Assembly: GCF_018130695.1 (NCBI RefSeq)
Contig: NZ_JAFCJX010000052.1
Location: 1-32,255, forward strand
DNA length: 32,255 nucleotides
Direction of reading: 5' to 3'
From: Bradyrhizobium jicamae
GTDB taxonomy: Bacteria; Pseudomonadota; Alphaproteobacteria; Rhizobiales; Xanthobacteraceae
Shown: piece by piece, positions 7,895 through 16,731 of the stretch
Position numbering within the stretch: position 1 is the first letter of the stretch
How the letters are laid out: each line of letters opens with the position of its first letter
The notes under the pieces: model-generated
The model's input: the letters and a program-made list of their open reading frames with translations, nothing else
Told to the model about the DNA's origin: nothing
Database searches by the model: none
Made by a program: the position numbers and the translations under genes

Positions 7895-8605
7895 TTAACC
7901 CAGCGCCTGCGCGATCTCGGCCTGGATGGCCTCGGCCGTCGCCCTGGGGTCAGCAGCTTCGACGATCGGCCGCCCGACCACCAGATAGTCAGCGCCGGCC
8001 GCGATTGCCCGCGCCGGTGTCATGATGCGCTTCTGGTCACCGCTCGCCGAGCCGGCGGGGCGGATGCCGGGGGTGACCAGGTTCATCTGGTGGCCGACGA
8101 TCTTGCGCAGGGCGCCGGCTTCCTCGGGCGAGCTGACGATGCCGTCGACGCCGAGCACCTGCGCCTGCTGCGCGCGCGCCTCGACGAGGTCGGAGACGCC
8201 GAGGCGGTAGCCTGCGGCATGCAGATCGGCGTCGTCATAGGAGGTCAGCACGGTGACCGCGAGGATCTTCAGCCCCGAGCCGGCGCGCGCCTCGACCGCG
8301 GCCTTCATGGTCTGCGGATAGGCATGCACGGTGACGAAGGTCGCGCCCAGCGTCGCGACACTCTCGACGCCGCGCGCCACGGTGTTGCCGATATCGTGCA
8401 TCTTGAGGTCCATGAAGACCTTCTTGCCCGCTTGCGCGAGCTCTTTCGCCAGCGGCAGGCCGCCGGCATAGGTGAGCTGATAGCCGATCTTGTAAAAGTT
8501 CACGCTGTCGCCGAGCTTTGCGATCATCGCCTCCGCGGCAGTCACGGACGGCAAATCGAGCGCCACGATCAACCGGTCTCTCGGAGCGATAGGGGCTGGC
8601 TGCAT
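7895..8605 (-). CDS. pyrF: Orotidine-5'-phosphate decarboxylase
   Basis: PyrF decarboxylates OMP to UMP, the last step of de novo pyrimidine synthesis. The 236-residue protein begins with RLIVALDLPS and carries the catalytic lysine/aspartate cluster FMDLKMHDIGNT (Asp66, Lys68, Asp71). LVTPGIRP and VVGRPI near the carboxy end form the phosphate-binding region. The start ATG at 8605 has GAGGTGAC directly upstream. It lies six bases after the FMN reductase gene, indicating an operon. Identification is secure. Confidence 0.96.
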   Translation of the reverse strand: MQPAPIAPRDRLIVALDLPSVTAAEAMIAKLGDSVNFYKIGYQLTYAGGLPLAKELAQAGKKVFMDLKMHDIGNTVARGVESVATLGATFVTVHAYPQTMKAAVEARAGSGLKILAVTVLTSYDDADLHAAGYRLGVSDLVEARAQQAQVLGVDGIVSSPEEAGALRKIVGHQMNLVTPGIRPAGSASGDQKRIMTPARAIAAGADYLVVGRPIVEAADPRATAEAIQAEIAQALG

Positions 8606-8611
8606 GTCACC

Positions 8612-9190
8612 TCACATCATGCGTTGGGAATGGTCGATCAGCTGCCGCACCAGCGCCTGCAGCGCCTCGATGTCGGCGGGGTGTTTCAGACGATCCATAT
8701 CGTCATAGGCCTGCTCGGCGAATGACAGCGCGAGCTGGTTCGGGATCACGGTCGCATGGCAGGCCGAGAGAATGAGCCGCAATGCGGCCAGCGCGCGGGT
8801 GCCGCCGAGCCGGTTGCCGGAGGCGGCCGCGATCGCGAAGGCGCGGTCGCGGAACACTTGCCCGCGGCTCTCGTGCGGATCCTGCACGCGGCTGATCCAG
8901 TCGATGGTGTTCTTCACCAGCGCCGGCACCGAGGAATTGTATTCCGGCGTCACAAGGAGCACGCCGTGATGCGCGCCGAGCATGCGCTTGAGATCGACCG
9001 CGTGCTTCGGCACGCCGGATTTGGCCTGCAGATCGCCGTCATAGATCGGCAGCGGATAATCGGCGAGCGAGATGCGGGTGACGTCGGCGCCGGCCTGCGC
9101 CAGCGCATGCGCGATCACGGCGGCGAGCTTCGCGTTGAGCGAGCCTGATCGCAGCGATCCCGGGATCACGAGGATTTTCAGCGCGGACAT
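8612..9190 (-). CDS. NADPH-dependent FMN reductase (flavodoxin-fold)
   Basis: This encodes a 192-residue flavoprotein of the NAD(P)H-dependent FMN reductase family, similar to the ChrR/ArsH/YieF group. The FMN phosphate loop is IPGSLRSGSLNAKLA (residues about 9-23). The isoalloxazine-contacting motif is VTPEYNSSVPALVKNTIDW, and the region around AIAAASGNRLGGTRAL is also typical. Such enzymes reduce quinones, chromate or azo compounds, usually as antioxidant quinone reductases; the substrate here is unknown. I chose the ATG at 9190 (MSALKILV) over an upstream in-frame ATG because the flavodoxin fold starts there. It is tightly coupled to pyrF, six bases downstream. Confidence 0.9.
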   Translation of the reverse strand: MSALKILVIPGSLRSGSLNAKLAAVIAHALAQAGADVTRISLADYPLPIYDGDLQAKSGVPKHAVDLKRMLGAHHGVLLVTPEYNSSVPALVKNTIDWISRVQDPHESRGQVFRDRAFAIAAASGNRLGGTRALAALRLILSACHATVIPNQLALSFAEQAYDDMDRLKHPADIEALQALVRQLIDHSQRMM

Positions 9191-9243
9191 TTTTGAAATC
9201 GCGGTTGGGGCCAACCCCGCCGCGCGAAACGCGCCGGGCAGTC

Positions 9244-9846
9244 TTAGCCCTTGCGATACACCCAGACCCGGGCGGGCGGAAGGTTCATCCAGATCCGCTC
9301 GGAAGCTTCTGTGGACACGCCCGGCAGCGATTTGGGAATCGGGGGCACGACCGAATAGGTGAATTGGATGAAGGGAGCGCCGGGATCGAGCGCCACGAAG
9401 GCGTCGCGGATCAGCTTCAGGCGGGTCAGCATCGGCTTGGTGACCAGCGGCAGGCCGGAGACCACGGCGGATGCCGGGGTCTTCAGGACTTCCCAGAGCG
9501 AGTCGCGGAGCTTGTAGGCGTCGCCATGGACGACCTTGGCTTGCGGATAGCGCTCACGGAGCAGCGCGCAGAAGCCGGGATTGTATTCGACCAGGACGAG
9601 CCGCTTCTGATCGACGCCGTGCTCGATCAGCGCGTTGGTGATCGCACCGGTCCCGGGCCCAAGTTCGACGACCGGACCTTCCCCTTGCGGATCGACATAT
9701 TGCGCCATGGTGCGGGCAAGCAGACGCCCTGACGGCATCACCGCGCCCATATGCAGCGGCTTCTCGATCCATGAACGGAGGAAACGGACCTCGTCGTCGA
9801 GACGGAGGGGCTTCTTCAACGCGCGCACGGACGATTGCAGGGGCAT
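9244..9846 (-). CDS. pmtA: Class I SAM-dependent methyltransferase, PmtA-type phospholipid N-methyltransferase
   Basis: This protein resembles the sinorhizobial PmtA group, which methylates phosphatidylethanolamine stepwise toward phosphatidylcholine at the membrane. The 200-residue chain opens with an amphipathic region (DDEVRFLRSWIEKPLHMGAVMPSGRLLARTMA) typical of that group. The SAM-binding motif VVELGPGTGAITNAL follows at about residues 59-73. Motif II (VVHGDAY) and SGLPLVTKPM come next, and the carboxy end is NLPPARVWVYRK, all as I remember for PmtA. Bradyrhizobium japonicum is known to carry several Pmt enzymes, so this could be one of multiple paralogues. It lies 92 bases downstream of dnaJ and has its own possible promoter. 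The symbol is probable, not proven. Confidence 0.75.
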   Translation of the reverse strand: MPLQSSVRALKKPLRLDDEVRFLRSWIEKPLHMGAVMPSGRLLARTMAQYVDPQGEGPVVELGPGTGAITNALIEHGVDQKRLVLVEYNPGFCALLRERYPQAKVVHGDAYKLRDSLWEVLKTPASAVVSGLPLVTKPMLTRLKLIRDAFVALDPGAPFIQFTYSVVPPIPKSLPGVSTEASERIWMNLPPARVWVYRKG

Positions 9847-9902
9847 GTCGCTACCAGGCGGGACCGCACAATCGAGCGGTTGTCAGAAAACAGTCATAAA
9901 GA

Positions 9903-9929
9903 GGTATAGGTCAGAACCGTTATGGTCAA
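9903..9929 (-). promoter_or_regulatory. Candidate sigma-70 promoter for the PmtA-like gene
   Basis: On the minus strand TTGACC (9924-9929) is followed after 15 bases by TATACC (9903-9908), about 55 bases before the ATG at 9846. This would let the methyltransferase be expressed independently of dnaKJ. The spacer is two bases shorter than ideal, so this is only a candidate. Confidence 0.3.
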
Positions 9930-9938
9930 GCGCAACGG

Positions 9939-11075
9939 TTACTGCGGAGACGAGCGGTTTCCGAAGAAGTCCTTGACCTTAGAGAAGAAACCCGCCGCCT
10001 CCGGCTGCGTTGCACCGGACGACAGTTTTTCGAACTCCATCAGCAATTCCTGCTGCTTCTTGGTCAGATTCTGCGGCGTTTCGACCATCACCTGGACGTA
10101 CATGTCGCCGGTCTGGCGCGAGCGCAGCACCGGCATGCCCTTTGATGCGATGCGGAATCGACGGCCGGACTGGGTGCCCGACGGCACCTTCACCTTGGTC
10201 TTGCCCTTATCGATGGTCGGCACTTCGAACTCACCGCCGAGCGCAGCCGTCACCATCGAGATCGGCACGCGGCAATGCAGGTCGGCGCCATCGCGCTGGA
10301 AGAACTGGTGCGTGGTCAGCGACAGGAAGATGTAGAGGTCGCCGGGCGGACCGCCGCGAACGCCGGCCTCGCCTTCACCGGCGAGGCGGATGCGCGTGCC
10401 GTCCTCGACACCCTGGGGAATGTTGACCGAGAGCGTGCGGTCGCGCGTGACGCGGCCGGAACCGGCGCAGGAGGCGCAGGCATCCTCGATCATCTGGCCG
10501 CGGCCCTGGCAGCCGGGGCAGGTGCGCTCCAGCGTGAAGAAGCCCTGGGCCTGGCGAACGCGGCCGGCGCCGCCGCAGTGCGAGCAGGTCTTCGGCTTGG
10601 TGCCGGCCTTGGCGCCGGTGCCGGAGCAGGATTCACAGGTGACGGAAACCGGGATTTCGATCTGCGCGGTCTTGCCCTGGAAGGCTTCCTCCAGCGCGAT
10701 CTCCATGTTGTAGCGCAGGTCGGCGCCACGCTCGCGGCCACCGCCGCCACGACGCTGTCCGGCCATGCCGAACAGGTCTTCGAAGATATCGGAGAACGAC
10801 GAGGCGAAGCCGGCGCCGAAGCCCGGACCGCCGCCGCCCATGCCCTGCTCGAAGGCGGCGTGGCCAAAGCGGTCATAGGCGGCGCGCTTGTCGCCGTCCT
10901 TGAGGACCTCATAGGCCTCGTTGATTTCCTTGAACTTGACCTCGCTCGAGGCATCGCCCGGATTCTTGTCCGGATGCCATTTCATCGCAAGCTTGCGGAA
11001 CGCCGACTTCAGCTTGGTCTCGTCCGCGGTCCGCTCAACCTCGAGGGTTTCGTAATAGCAGCGCTTGGTGGACAT
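9939..11075 (-). CDS. dnaJ: Molecular chaperone DnaJ
   Basis: DnaJ is the Hsp40 co-chaperone that stimulates DnaK ATPase activity and delivers unfolded clients. The 378-residue protein has a J domain (about 1-72) with the essential HPD at residues 34-36. A Gly/Phe-rich linker follows (GMGGGGPGFGAGFASSFSDIFEDLFG). Four zinc-binding repeats come next (CESCSGTG, CSHCGGAG, CPGCQGRG, CASCAGSG), then the two substrate-binding beta domains. It is a complete class A DnaJ. The ATG at 11075 is the natural start of the J domain (STKRCYYETLEV). The gene is separated from dnaK by 192 bases that hold a strong hairpin and a small tandem repeat, so its expression may be lower than that of dnaK. Confidence 0.97.
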   Translation of the reverse strand: MSTKRCYYETLEVERTADETKLKSAFRKLAMKWHPDKNPGDASSEVKFKEINEAYEVLKDGDKRAAYDRFGHAAFEQGMGGGGPGFGAGFASSFSDIFEDLFGMAGQRRGGGGRERGADLRYNMEIALEEAFQGKTAQIEIPVSVTCESCSGTGAKAGTKPKTCSHCGGAGRVRQAQGFFTLERTCPGCQGRGQMIEDACASCAGSGRVTRDRTLSVNIPQGVEDGTRIRLAGEGEAGVRGGPPGDLYIFLSLTTHQFFQRDGADLHCRVPISMVTAALGGEFEVPTIDKGKTKVKVPSGTQSGRRFRIASKGMPVLRSRQTGDMYVQVMVETPQNLTKKQQELLMEFEKLSSGATQPEAAGFFSKVKDFFGNRSSPQ

Positions 11076-11137
11076 CCGTCAATTCCGTCCGAAGTTCGTC
11101 GCCATCGCAAACGATCGCGGCTGTTTGCAAAATGAGA

Positions 11138-11182
11138 CCCTGGAAGATGCAGTCTTTGAAGATGCAGCCCTGGAAGATGCAG
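11138..11182. repeat. Three tandem 15 bp repeats in the dnaK-dnaJ spacer
   Basis: CCCTGGAAGATGCAG occurs at 11138-11152 and again, identical, at 11168-11182. The unit between them (11153-11167) is TCTTTGAAGATGCAG. The array lies between the dnaK terminator-like hairpin and the dnaJ start. No function is evident. It may be a replication-slippage product. Confidence 0.85.
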
Positions 11183-11196
11183 TGACCGGCTTAACG

Positions 11197-11252
11197 AAAA
11201 ATGACCCCCACCCCATTGAGACGCGTGGCGTGCTCTTTGGTGTGGGGGTCAT
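11197..11252 (-). terminator. Intrinsic terminator or attenuator between dnaK and dnaJ
   Basis: ATGACCCCCAC (11201-11211) and GTGGGGGTCAT (11242-11252) form a perfect 11 bp stem, extendable past one mismatch. In the minus-strand transcript the stem is followed by a run of five U (11197-11201) reading UUUUUCG. It lies 16 bases after the dnaK stop codon. This is the structure of a Rho-independent terminator and would let only part of the transcription continue into dnaJ. Confidence 0.7.
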
Positions 11253-11267
11253 GATGCCGGCTCGCGG

Positions 11268-13169
<1,902 letters not shown>

Positions 13170-13271
13170 AGCTCTCATATCCTTCTTGCTGCGGCAGGTT
13201 GGTTGGGCCCTGACGGCGCACCGAACCGAACCCCCAGACGATCAATTACTCGCGATATTGCGACGGTGAGC

Positions 13272-13302
13272 CTGATATAGGAGGGAGGGTCTGGCCCGCA
13301 AG
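13272..13302 (-). promoter_or_regulatory. Sigma-32 (RpoH) heat-shock promoter of dnaKJ
   Basis: On the minus strand CTTGCG (13297-13302) is followed after 15 bases by CCTATATCAG (13272-13281). The second box fits the alphaproteobacterial heat-shock -10 consensus CYTATNTNNG at every defined position, and CTTG is the conserved -35 core. The predicted start point near 13265 gives a leader of about 95 bases before dnaK. RpoH control of dnaKJ in Bradyrhizobium japonicum is established knowledge. The placement here is my reading. Confidence 0.7.
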
Positions 13303-13753
13303 GACCGAACGCAACGTTGAGGCCTGAAAAGACTGACGTTTGAAAGATTATGTCAGGTCAGGACCGCACCGCTTTCAACCCCTAAACATGTTAACAAATA
13401 AGCAATGTTGCAGGTCGCGATCAACCGCCGATATGCGCACACGATCGGCTCATGCTTGTTGAGTGAACGCTCACAAGCCAACCGCAGAGCGCGCAGCTAT
13501 GCACAGGCCGGGCGCGATATTTGGCCGCTGCGCGCGCTGGTTGCCCGCGCAAGCACACTGCCGAAATCTCCGCAAAACCCGCTCAAATCCCCGCGAAAGG
13601 CGGCGATTTCGGGCAGCAAGGACCCATGAAGCGCTGCAGTGCCCTGTTGCTGGGCCATCAAAACCGCTAAAAGCGGGCCGACTGAATGAGGCCTTTTCCA
13701 GCCCTGCGCCGGCCTTCTCAAGAACGGCCCCGCGCAAACCCGGTAGATCTTTC
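13303..13753. other. Intergenic region between dnaK and the exported protein gene
   Basis: Beyond the dnaK promoter I see no convincing gene in this stretch. It becomes AT-richer around 13370-13410 (ACATGTTAACAAATAAGC), a plausible place for upstream promoter elements. At 13455-13477 an imperfect palindrome, CTTGT-T-GAG with CTC-ACAAG around TGAACG, could be a regulator site. The open frame running through here into the downstream gene has shadow-like composition and no signal sequence, so I treat it as untranslated. Confidence 0.4.
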
Positions 13754-14692
13754 ATGATGCCCATCCGACTTCTCGCTGCGGTCGCTTTCCTCGTTGCCGC
13801 CACCTGGTCCGCATTCGCCGACGACGCGGTATTTCCGCCCGGTGCGCGCGTCGGCCTGAAGCCGCTGGTCGGCCTCGTCCGCGCCAAGTCGTTCATCGGG
13901 TTCGAGACCGAGGATCAGAGCGTGAAGGTCTTGATCACCGACCTGCCTGCGGACGCCTATGGCGAGGTTGCCAATGCGTTCAAGGCCAATCCCGGCGGCA
14001 CCGGGGGCATCAAGCCCGACAGCATCGAGACCTCGGCCGGGCTCGCCTACTACACGATCGAGAGCGCGCGCGCCGGCACCACCAATGTGAAGCGCTATTC
14101 GATGATCCTGCCGGGTCCGAGCTTCTCCGGCTATGTCGCCGTGCAGGTGCCGGAGAACGCCAGCAAGATCTACAGCGACGATGCCATCCGGCAGATGTTC
14201 GCATCCGCGGTGATCCGCACCGAGGTGCCGGCCGAGGAGCAGCTCGCGTTGATGCCGTTCAAGATCACCGATCTCGGCGACTTCAAATATGTCCGCATGA
14301 TCGCACCCGGCGCTGCGCTGATCATGGCCGACGGCGACGAGAAGACCGGCTTCGAGACCAAGCCGTTCGTGATCCTCGGCATGGTCCCGTCGACAGCGGC
14401 TTCGCCCGACGATCGCGACCGTTTCGCCCGTCAGATCGCGACCACGATCCCCGGCGTGCGCGACGGCCGCATCACCATGAACGAGGCGGTCCGCATCGAC
14501 GGCCAGCCCGGCTTCGAGACCCGGATCGAGGCGACCAGCGGCAAGGACAATACGCCTGTCACCATCGTGCAGTGGCTGCGCTTCGGCGGGCAGACCTCGA
14601 TCCGGATCATCGGCAGCGCGCCGCGCGACGACTGGGCCAAGGCCTTCCCGCGCTTCCGTGCCGTGCGCGACGGCATCCAGCCGCGCGGCTGA
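13754..14692 (+). CDS. Exported protein of unknown function
   Basis: I do not recognise a named family. The 312-residue protein opens with a clear Sec signal peptide (PIRLLAAVAFLVAATWSAFA) with a predicted cleavage after Ala22 in AFA-DD. The mature part of about 290 residues is periplasmic in prediction. It contains VGLKPLVGLVRAKSFIGFETEDQSVKVLITDLP and, near the end, FGGQTSIRIIGSAPRDDWAKAFPRFRAVRDGI. No transmembrane segments or catalytic motifs stand out. Two ATGs (13754 and 13757) are equally possible starts, and neither has a strong ribosome site. The reading frame is open upstream, but that part lacks coding character. It is monocistronic between divergent dnaK and the nicotinamidase gene. 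Confidence 0.8.
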   Translation: MMPIRLLAAVAFLVAATWSAFADDAVFPPGARVGLKPLVGLVRAKSFIGFETEDQSVKVLITDLPADAYGEVANAFKANPGGTGGIKPDSIETSAGLAYYTIESARAGTTNVKRYSMILPGPSFSGYVAVQVPENASKIYSDDAIRQMFASAVIRTEVPAEEQLALMPFKITDLGDFKYVRMIAPGAALIMADGDEKTGFETKPFVILGMVPSTAASPDDRDRFARQIATTIPGVRDGRITMNEAVRIDGQPGFETRIEATSGKDNTPVTIVQWLRFGGQTSIRIIGSAPRDDWAKAFPRFRAVRDGIQPRG

Positions 14693-14890
14693 CCGCGCCG
14701 TTCGCAAGCGAGCGTTTTGGTCCGATGCAATGGAAACGGAATAGGCTCCGGTGCCGAAAAATCGGCCTTTCATTCGTATACAAACGGAACTAGCCTCTCG
14801 TCGTTTCCTGCCTGGGCGTGATCTCTGGGAAGACCGGTCTCCGCGCTTCCGGTTCATGCCCTCCAAGTTTCATCAGCGAGGAGAGGGACG

Positions 14891-15601
14891 ATGTTGAATC
14901 GACGACAGGTCGTTGCAGGTGCCGGCGCGACGGCGCTTGCAACTTTCATCTCGAACGGGGTCTGGGCAGCGGCGATCAAGCCGGACGAAGCGTCCGCGCT
15001 GCTCGTGATCGACGTGCAAAACTGCTTCCTGCCCGGCGGCAGCCTCGCCGTGAAGGACGGCGAGCAGGTGGTCCCGATCATCAACAAGATGGCGAAGAGC
15101 TTCGCCAACGTCGTGATGACCCAGGATTGGCACACGCCGGGTCACATCTCCTTCGCATCGGTCCATTCCGGCAAGAAGCCGTTCGAGACCGTCGACCTCC
15201 CCTATGGCAAGCAGGTGCTGTGGCCCGATCACTGCGTGCAGGGCACCGACGGCGCCGGGCTCTCGAAGGACCTCTCGATCCCGCAGGCCGGGCTGATCAT
15301 CCGCAAGGGATTCCACAAGGACGTCGACAGCTATTCGGCCTTCACCGAAGCCGACGGCAAGACCAGCACGGGGCTTGCCGCCTATCTCAAGGCGCGCAAG
15401 ATCAAGCGCGTCTTCGTCGCGGGTCTCGCCACCGATTTCTGCGTGGCATGGACCGCGCTCGATGCGCGCAAGGCCGGCTTCGAGACCTATGTGGTGGAAG
15501 ACGCCTGCCGCGGCATCGACACCCAGGGCTCGCTCGCCAAGGCCTGGGCCGACATGGCGAAGGCCGGGGTGAAGCGGATCCAGTCGGGCGATATCGCGTA
15601 G
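14891..15601 (+). CDS. pncA: Nicotinamidase with an export signal (PncA-like)
   Basis: This enzyme hydrolyses nicotinamide to nicotinate and ammonia for NAD salvage. The cysteine-hydrolase triad is visible: Asp41 (LLVIDVQNCF), Lys139 (IIRKGFHKDVDSYSAF) and Cys184 (GLATDFCVAWTA). Metal ligands are present in TQDWHTPGH (Asp79, His81, His85) and WPDHC (His114). Unlike the cytoplasmic PncA of E. coli, the protein begins MLNRRQVVAGAGATAL and has a hydrophobic stretch ending GVWA-AA near residue 26. This is a twin-arginine or Sec-type signal. GGAGAGG before the ATG fixes the start, so the signal is part of the gene. The product would act in the periplasm. Confidence 0.9.
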   Translation: MLNRRQVVAGAGATALATFISNGVWAAAIKPDEASALLVIDVQNCFLPGGSLAVKDGEQVVPIINKMAKSFANVVMTQDWHTPGHISFASVHSGKKPFETVDLPYGKQVLWPDHCVQGTDGAGLSKDLSIPQAGLIIRKGFHKDVDSYSAFTEADGKTSTGLAAYLKARKIKRVFVAGLATDFCVAWTALDARKAGFETYVVEDACRGIDTQGSLAKAWADMAKAGVKRIQSGDIA

Positions 15602-15634
15602 GTCGCCGCTCGAAACGACCGCCGAAAGCGACTC

Positions 15635-15661
15635 AGCTCAAGGCTCATTTCGCCTTGAGCT
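15635..15661. terminator. Stem-loop at the convergent ends of pncA and the antitoxin gene
   Basis: AGCTCAAGGC (15635-15644) pairs perfectly with GCCTTGAGCT (15652-15661) over a 7-base loop. The loop contains the antitoxin stop codon (15645-15647). The hairpin lies 33 bases after the pncA stop. It could end both transcripts, but neither side has a clear U-run. Confidence 0.45.
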
Positions 15662-15911
15662 CGGCGTTCAGATGCTCATATCCACGTGCCATTTCGCTCG
15701 CCTCAAGGGCAGCGATATCCTCGTCGGTCAGCTCTTCGGCCCGCACTGCTAGGCGATCGCGGGCGCGCAGGCGTTCGTATTCGTCATACGACAGTACGAC
15801 GTTGCGCGGCCGGCCGTGCTTGGTGATCAACACCGGCTGACTCAGCGCGCGGTCGAGCGCCTCGCCGACCCGCTCTTGGAATTCACTCGCGCTGAGGGTC
15901 ACGGTCGCCAT
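15645..15911 (-). CDS. Phd/YefM-family antitoxin without an adjacent toxin
   Basis: This 88-residue protein has the Phd/YefM amino-terminal DNA-binding and dimerisation fold: MATVTLSASEFQERVGEALDRALSQPVLITKHGRPRNVVLSYDEYERLRAR. It ends in an acidic, probably flexible tail (AEELTDEDIAALEASEMARGYEHLNAELKAK) where a toxin would bind. The ATG at 15911 has GGAGG seven bases upstream. The open frame beyond it runs through the promoter region and is discarded. In such operons the toxin gene normally follows directly, but here pncA converges 43 bases downstream. Upstream there is only repeat DNA. It is therefore a solitary antitoxin, or a remnant of a lost pair, possibly now acting as a repressor. 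Confidence 0.85.
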   Translation of the reverse strand: MATVTLSASEFQERVGEALDRALSQPVLITKHGRPRNVVLSYDEYERLRARDRLAVRAEELTDEDIAALEASEMARGYEHLNAELKAK

Positions 15912-15931
15912 GAGAAGCCTCCATTTTCCCC

Positions 15932-15959
15932 AAAATAGCGAAAATCGGGATATTTTGAA
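15932..15959 (-). promoter_or_regulatory. Candidate promoter and operator of the antitoxin gene
   Basis: On the minus strand TTCAAA (15954-15959) and TATTTT (15932-15937) are 16 bases apart, a possible sigma-70 promoter. The same stretch is palindromic: AAAATA (15951-15956 read on minus) and TATTTT (15932-15937) flank a central CGATTTTCG. Phd-family proteins repress their own operons from such overlapping palindromes. The binding itself is inferred. Confidence 0.35.
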
Positions 15960-16089
15960 GGTCGACCCAAAGGGAGTTTTGGCGTCAGCGTCCGGGGCGC
16001 CCTCGGAGCTGAACACCTCGCAGGCATGCAAATTATTTCCGCTATGACGATTTTTCGTCTTTACAGTATTACTGATTTATGCTACAAGC

Positions 16090-16430
16090 CTTCTATTCTA
16101 CCCGATCAGAGGGGCGCTCGCGATCGCCACGAACGTGGGTAGGGATGCGGTGGCCGCGGCGTGCGCAATTGACGTGTGCGCATGATGCGGACGGTGAAGT
16201 CGTGCAGGTCGGACGCCCCAGGGCTGGCGTCTTGTCCGTGGCTGGTCCGCGGGCGACGGTGTCAATGAAGTCTGGTCACCGGGATGAGCACGTATAAGCC
16301 GTAAAGCCATTGCGCAGGGAAGGCCGGAGTGCCTCCGCTGCCCTGTATGCTCGTGTGCGCAGTTCTTTTTGTGCACATGCGCACGAGACCGCGGGTGCAG
16401 CGCGCACCCGGCTTTCCCTGCGCCCTCTAT
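16090..16430. repeat. Degenerate dispersed repeat of Bradyrhizobium type
   Basis: The stretch from AGAGGGGCGCTCGCGATCG to CCCTGCGCCCTCT matches a non-coding repeat that I remember from many Bradyrhizobium and relatives. Its right part is a 112 bp imperfect palindrome: GCGCAGGGAAGGCCGG (16312-16327) pairs with 16408-16423 with one mismatch. The inner arms are TGCGCA (16356-16361 and 16378-16383). Small open frames here have no ribosome sites and should not be called genes. The palindrome is seen; the family is from memory. Confidence 0.55.
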
Positions 16431-16731
16431 CCGAAGAGTGCGCGTAACGAGATGAAAAACTCGGGCAAACCATGTCGCGAGAACGCGAAGCTGCGAGTGA
16501 TCGAGATTGACCCAAACCGCAAATCCGTCGTCCTGGCGAAAGCCAGGACCCATTACCCCAAATGCGCATTGCTGCGCGACGCTGGGGCCACGATCCCATT
16601 CACAATCGAATTCGGTGGTTATGGGCCCTGGCTTTCGCCAGGGCGACGATGTGGACGGAGCGTGTGAACCACACACTCACCGTCGTCGCGGCACAGGCCA
16701 GGACGACGGCTGGAGAGAGCCGTACGCCTCG
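16431..16731. repeat. Second dispersed inverted repeat (16525-16650) and flanking spacer
   Basis: The left arm 16525-16552 contains CCTGGCGAAAGCCAGG, itself a palindrome. The right arm 16622-16648 contains CCTGGCTTTCGCCAGG. The two arms are imperfect inverted copies enclosing about 70 bases. A third related fragment (CAGGCCAGGACGACGG) occurs near 16695-16711. With the preceding repeat this explains nearly all of the gene-free stretch before the grpE stop codon. I see no gene here. Confidence 0.6.

Noticed and set aside
13463..13753. Amino-terminal extension of the exported protein
   Set aside because: The extension is Arg/Pro/Ala-rich without coding character and would place the signal peptide inside the protein.
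16312..16423. Possible CRISPR-like or tRNA-like structure from nested palindromes
   Set aside because: There are no regular spacers, no cloverleaf and no CCA end. The structure is a single imperfect inverted repeat.
16079..16676. Small open frames in the repeat region before grpE
   Set aside because: They lie within palindromic repeats, have no ribosome sites, and match what is often overpredicted as hypothetical proteins in this group.
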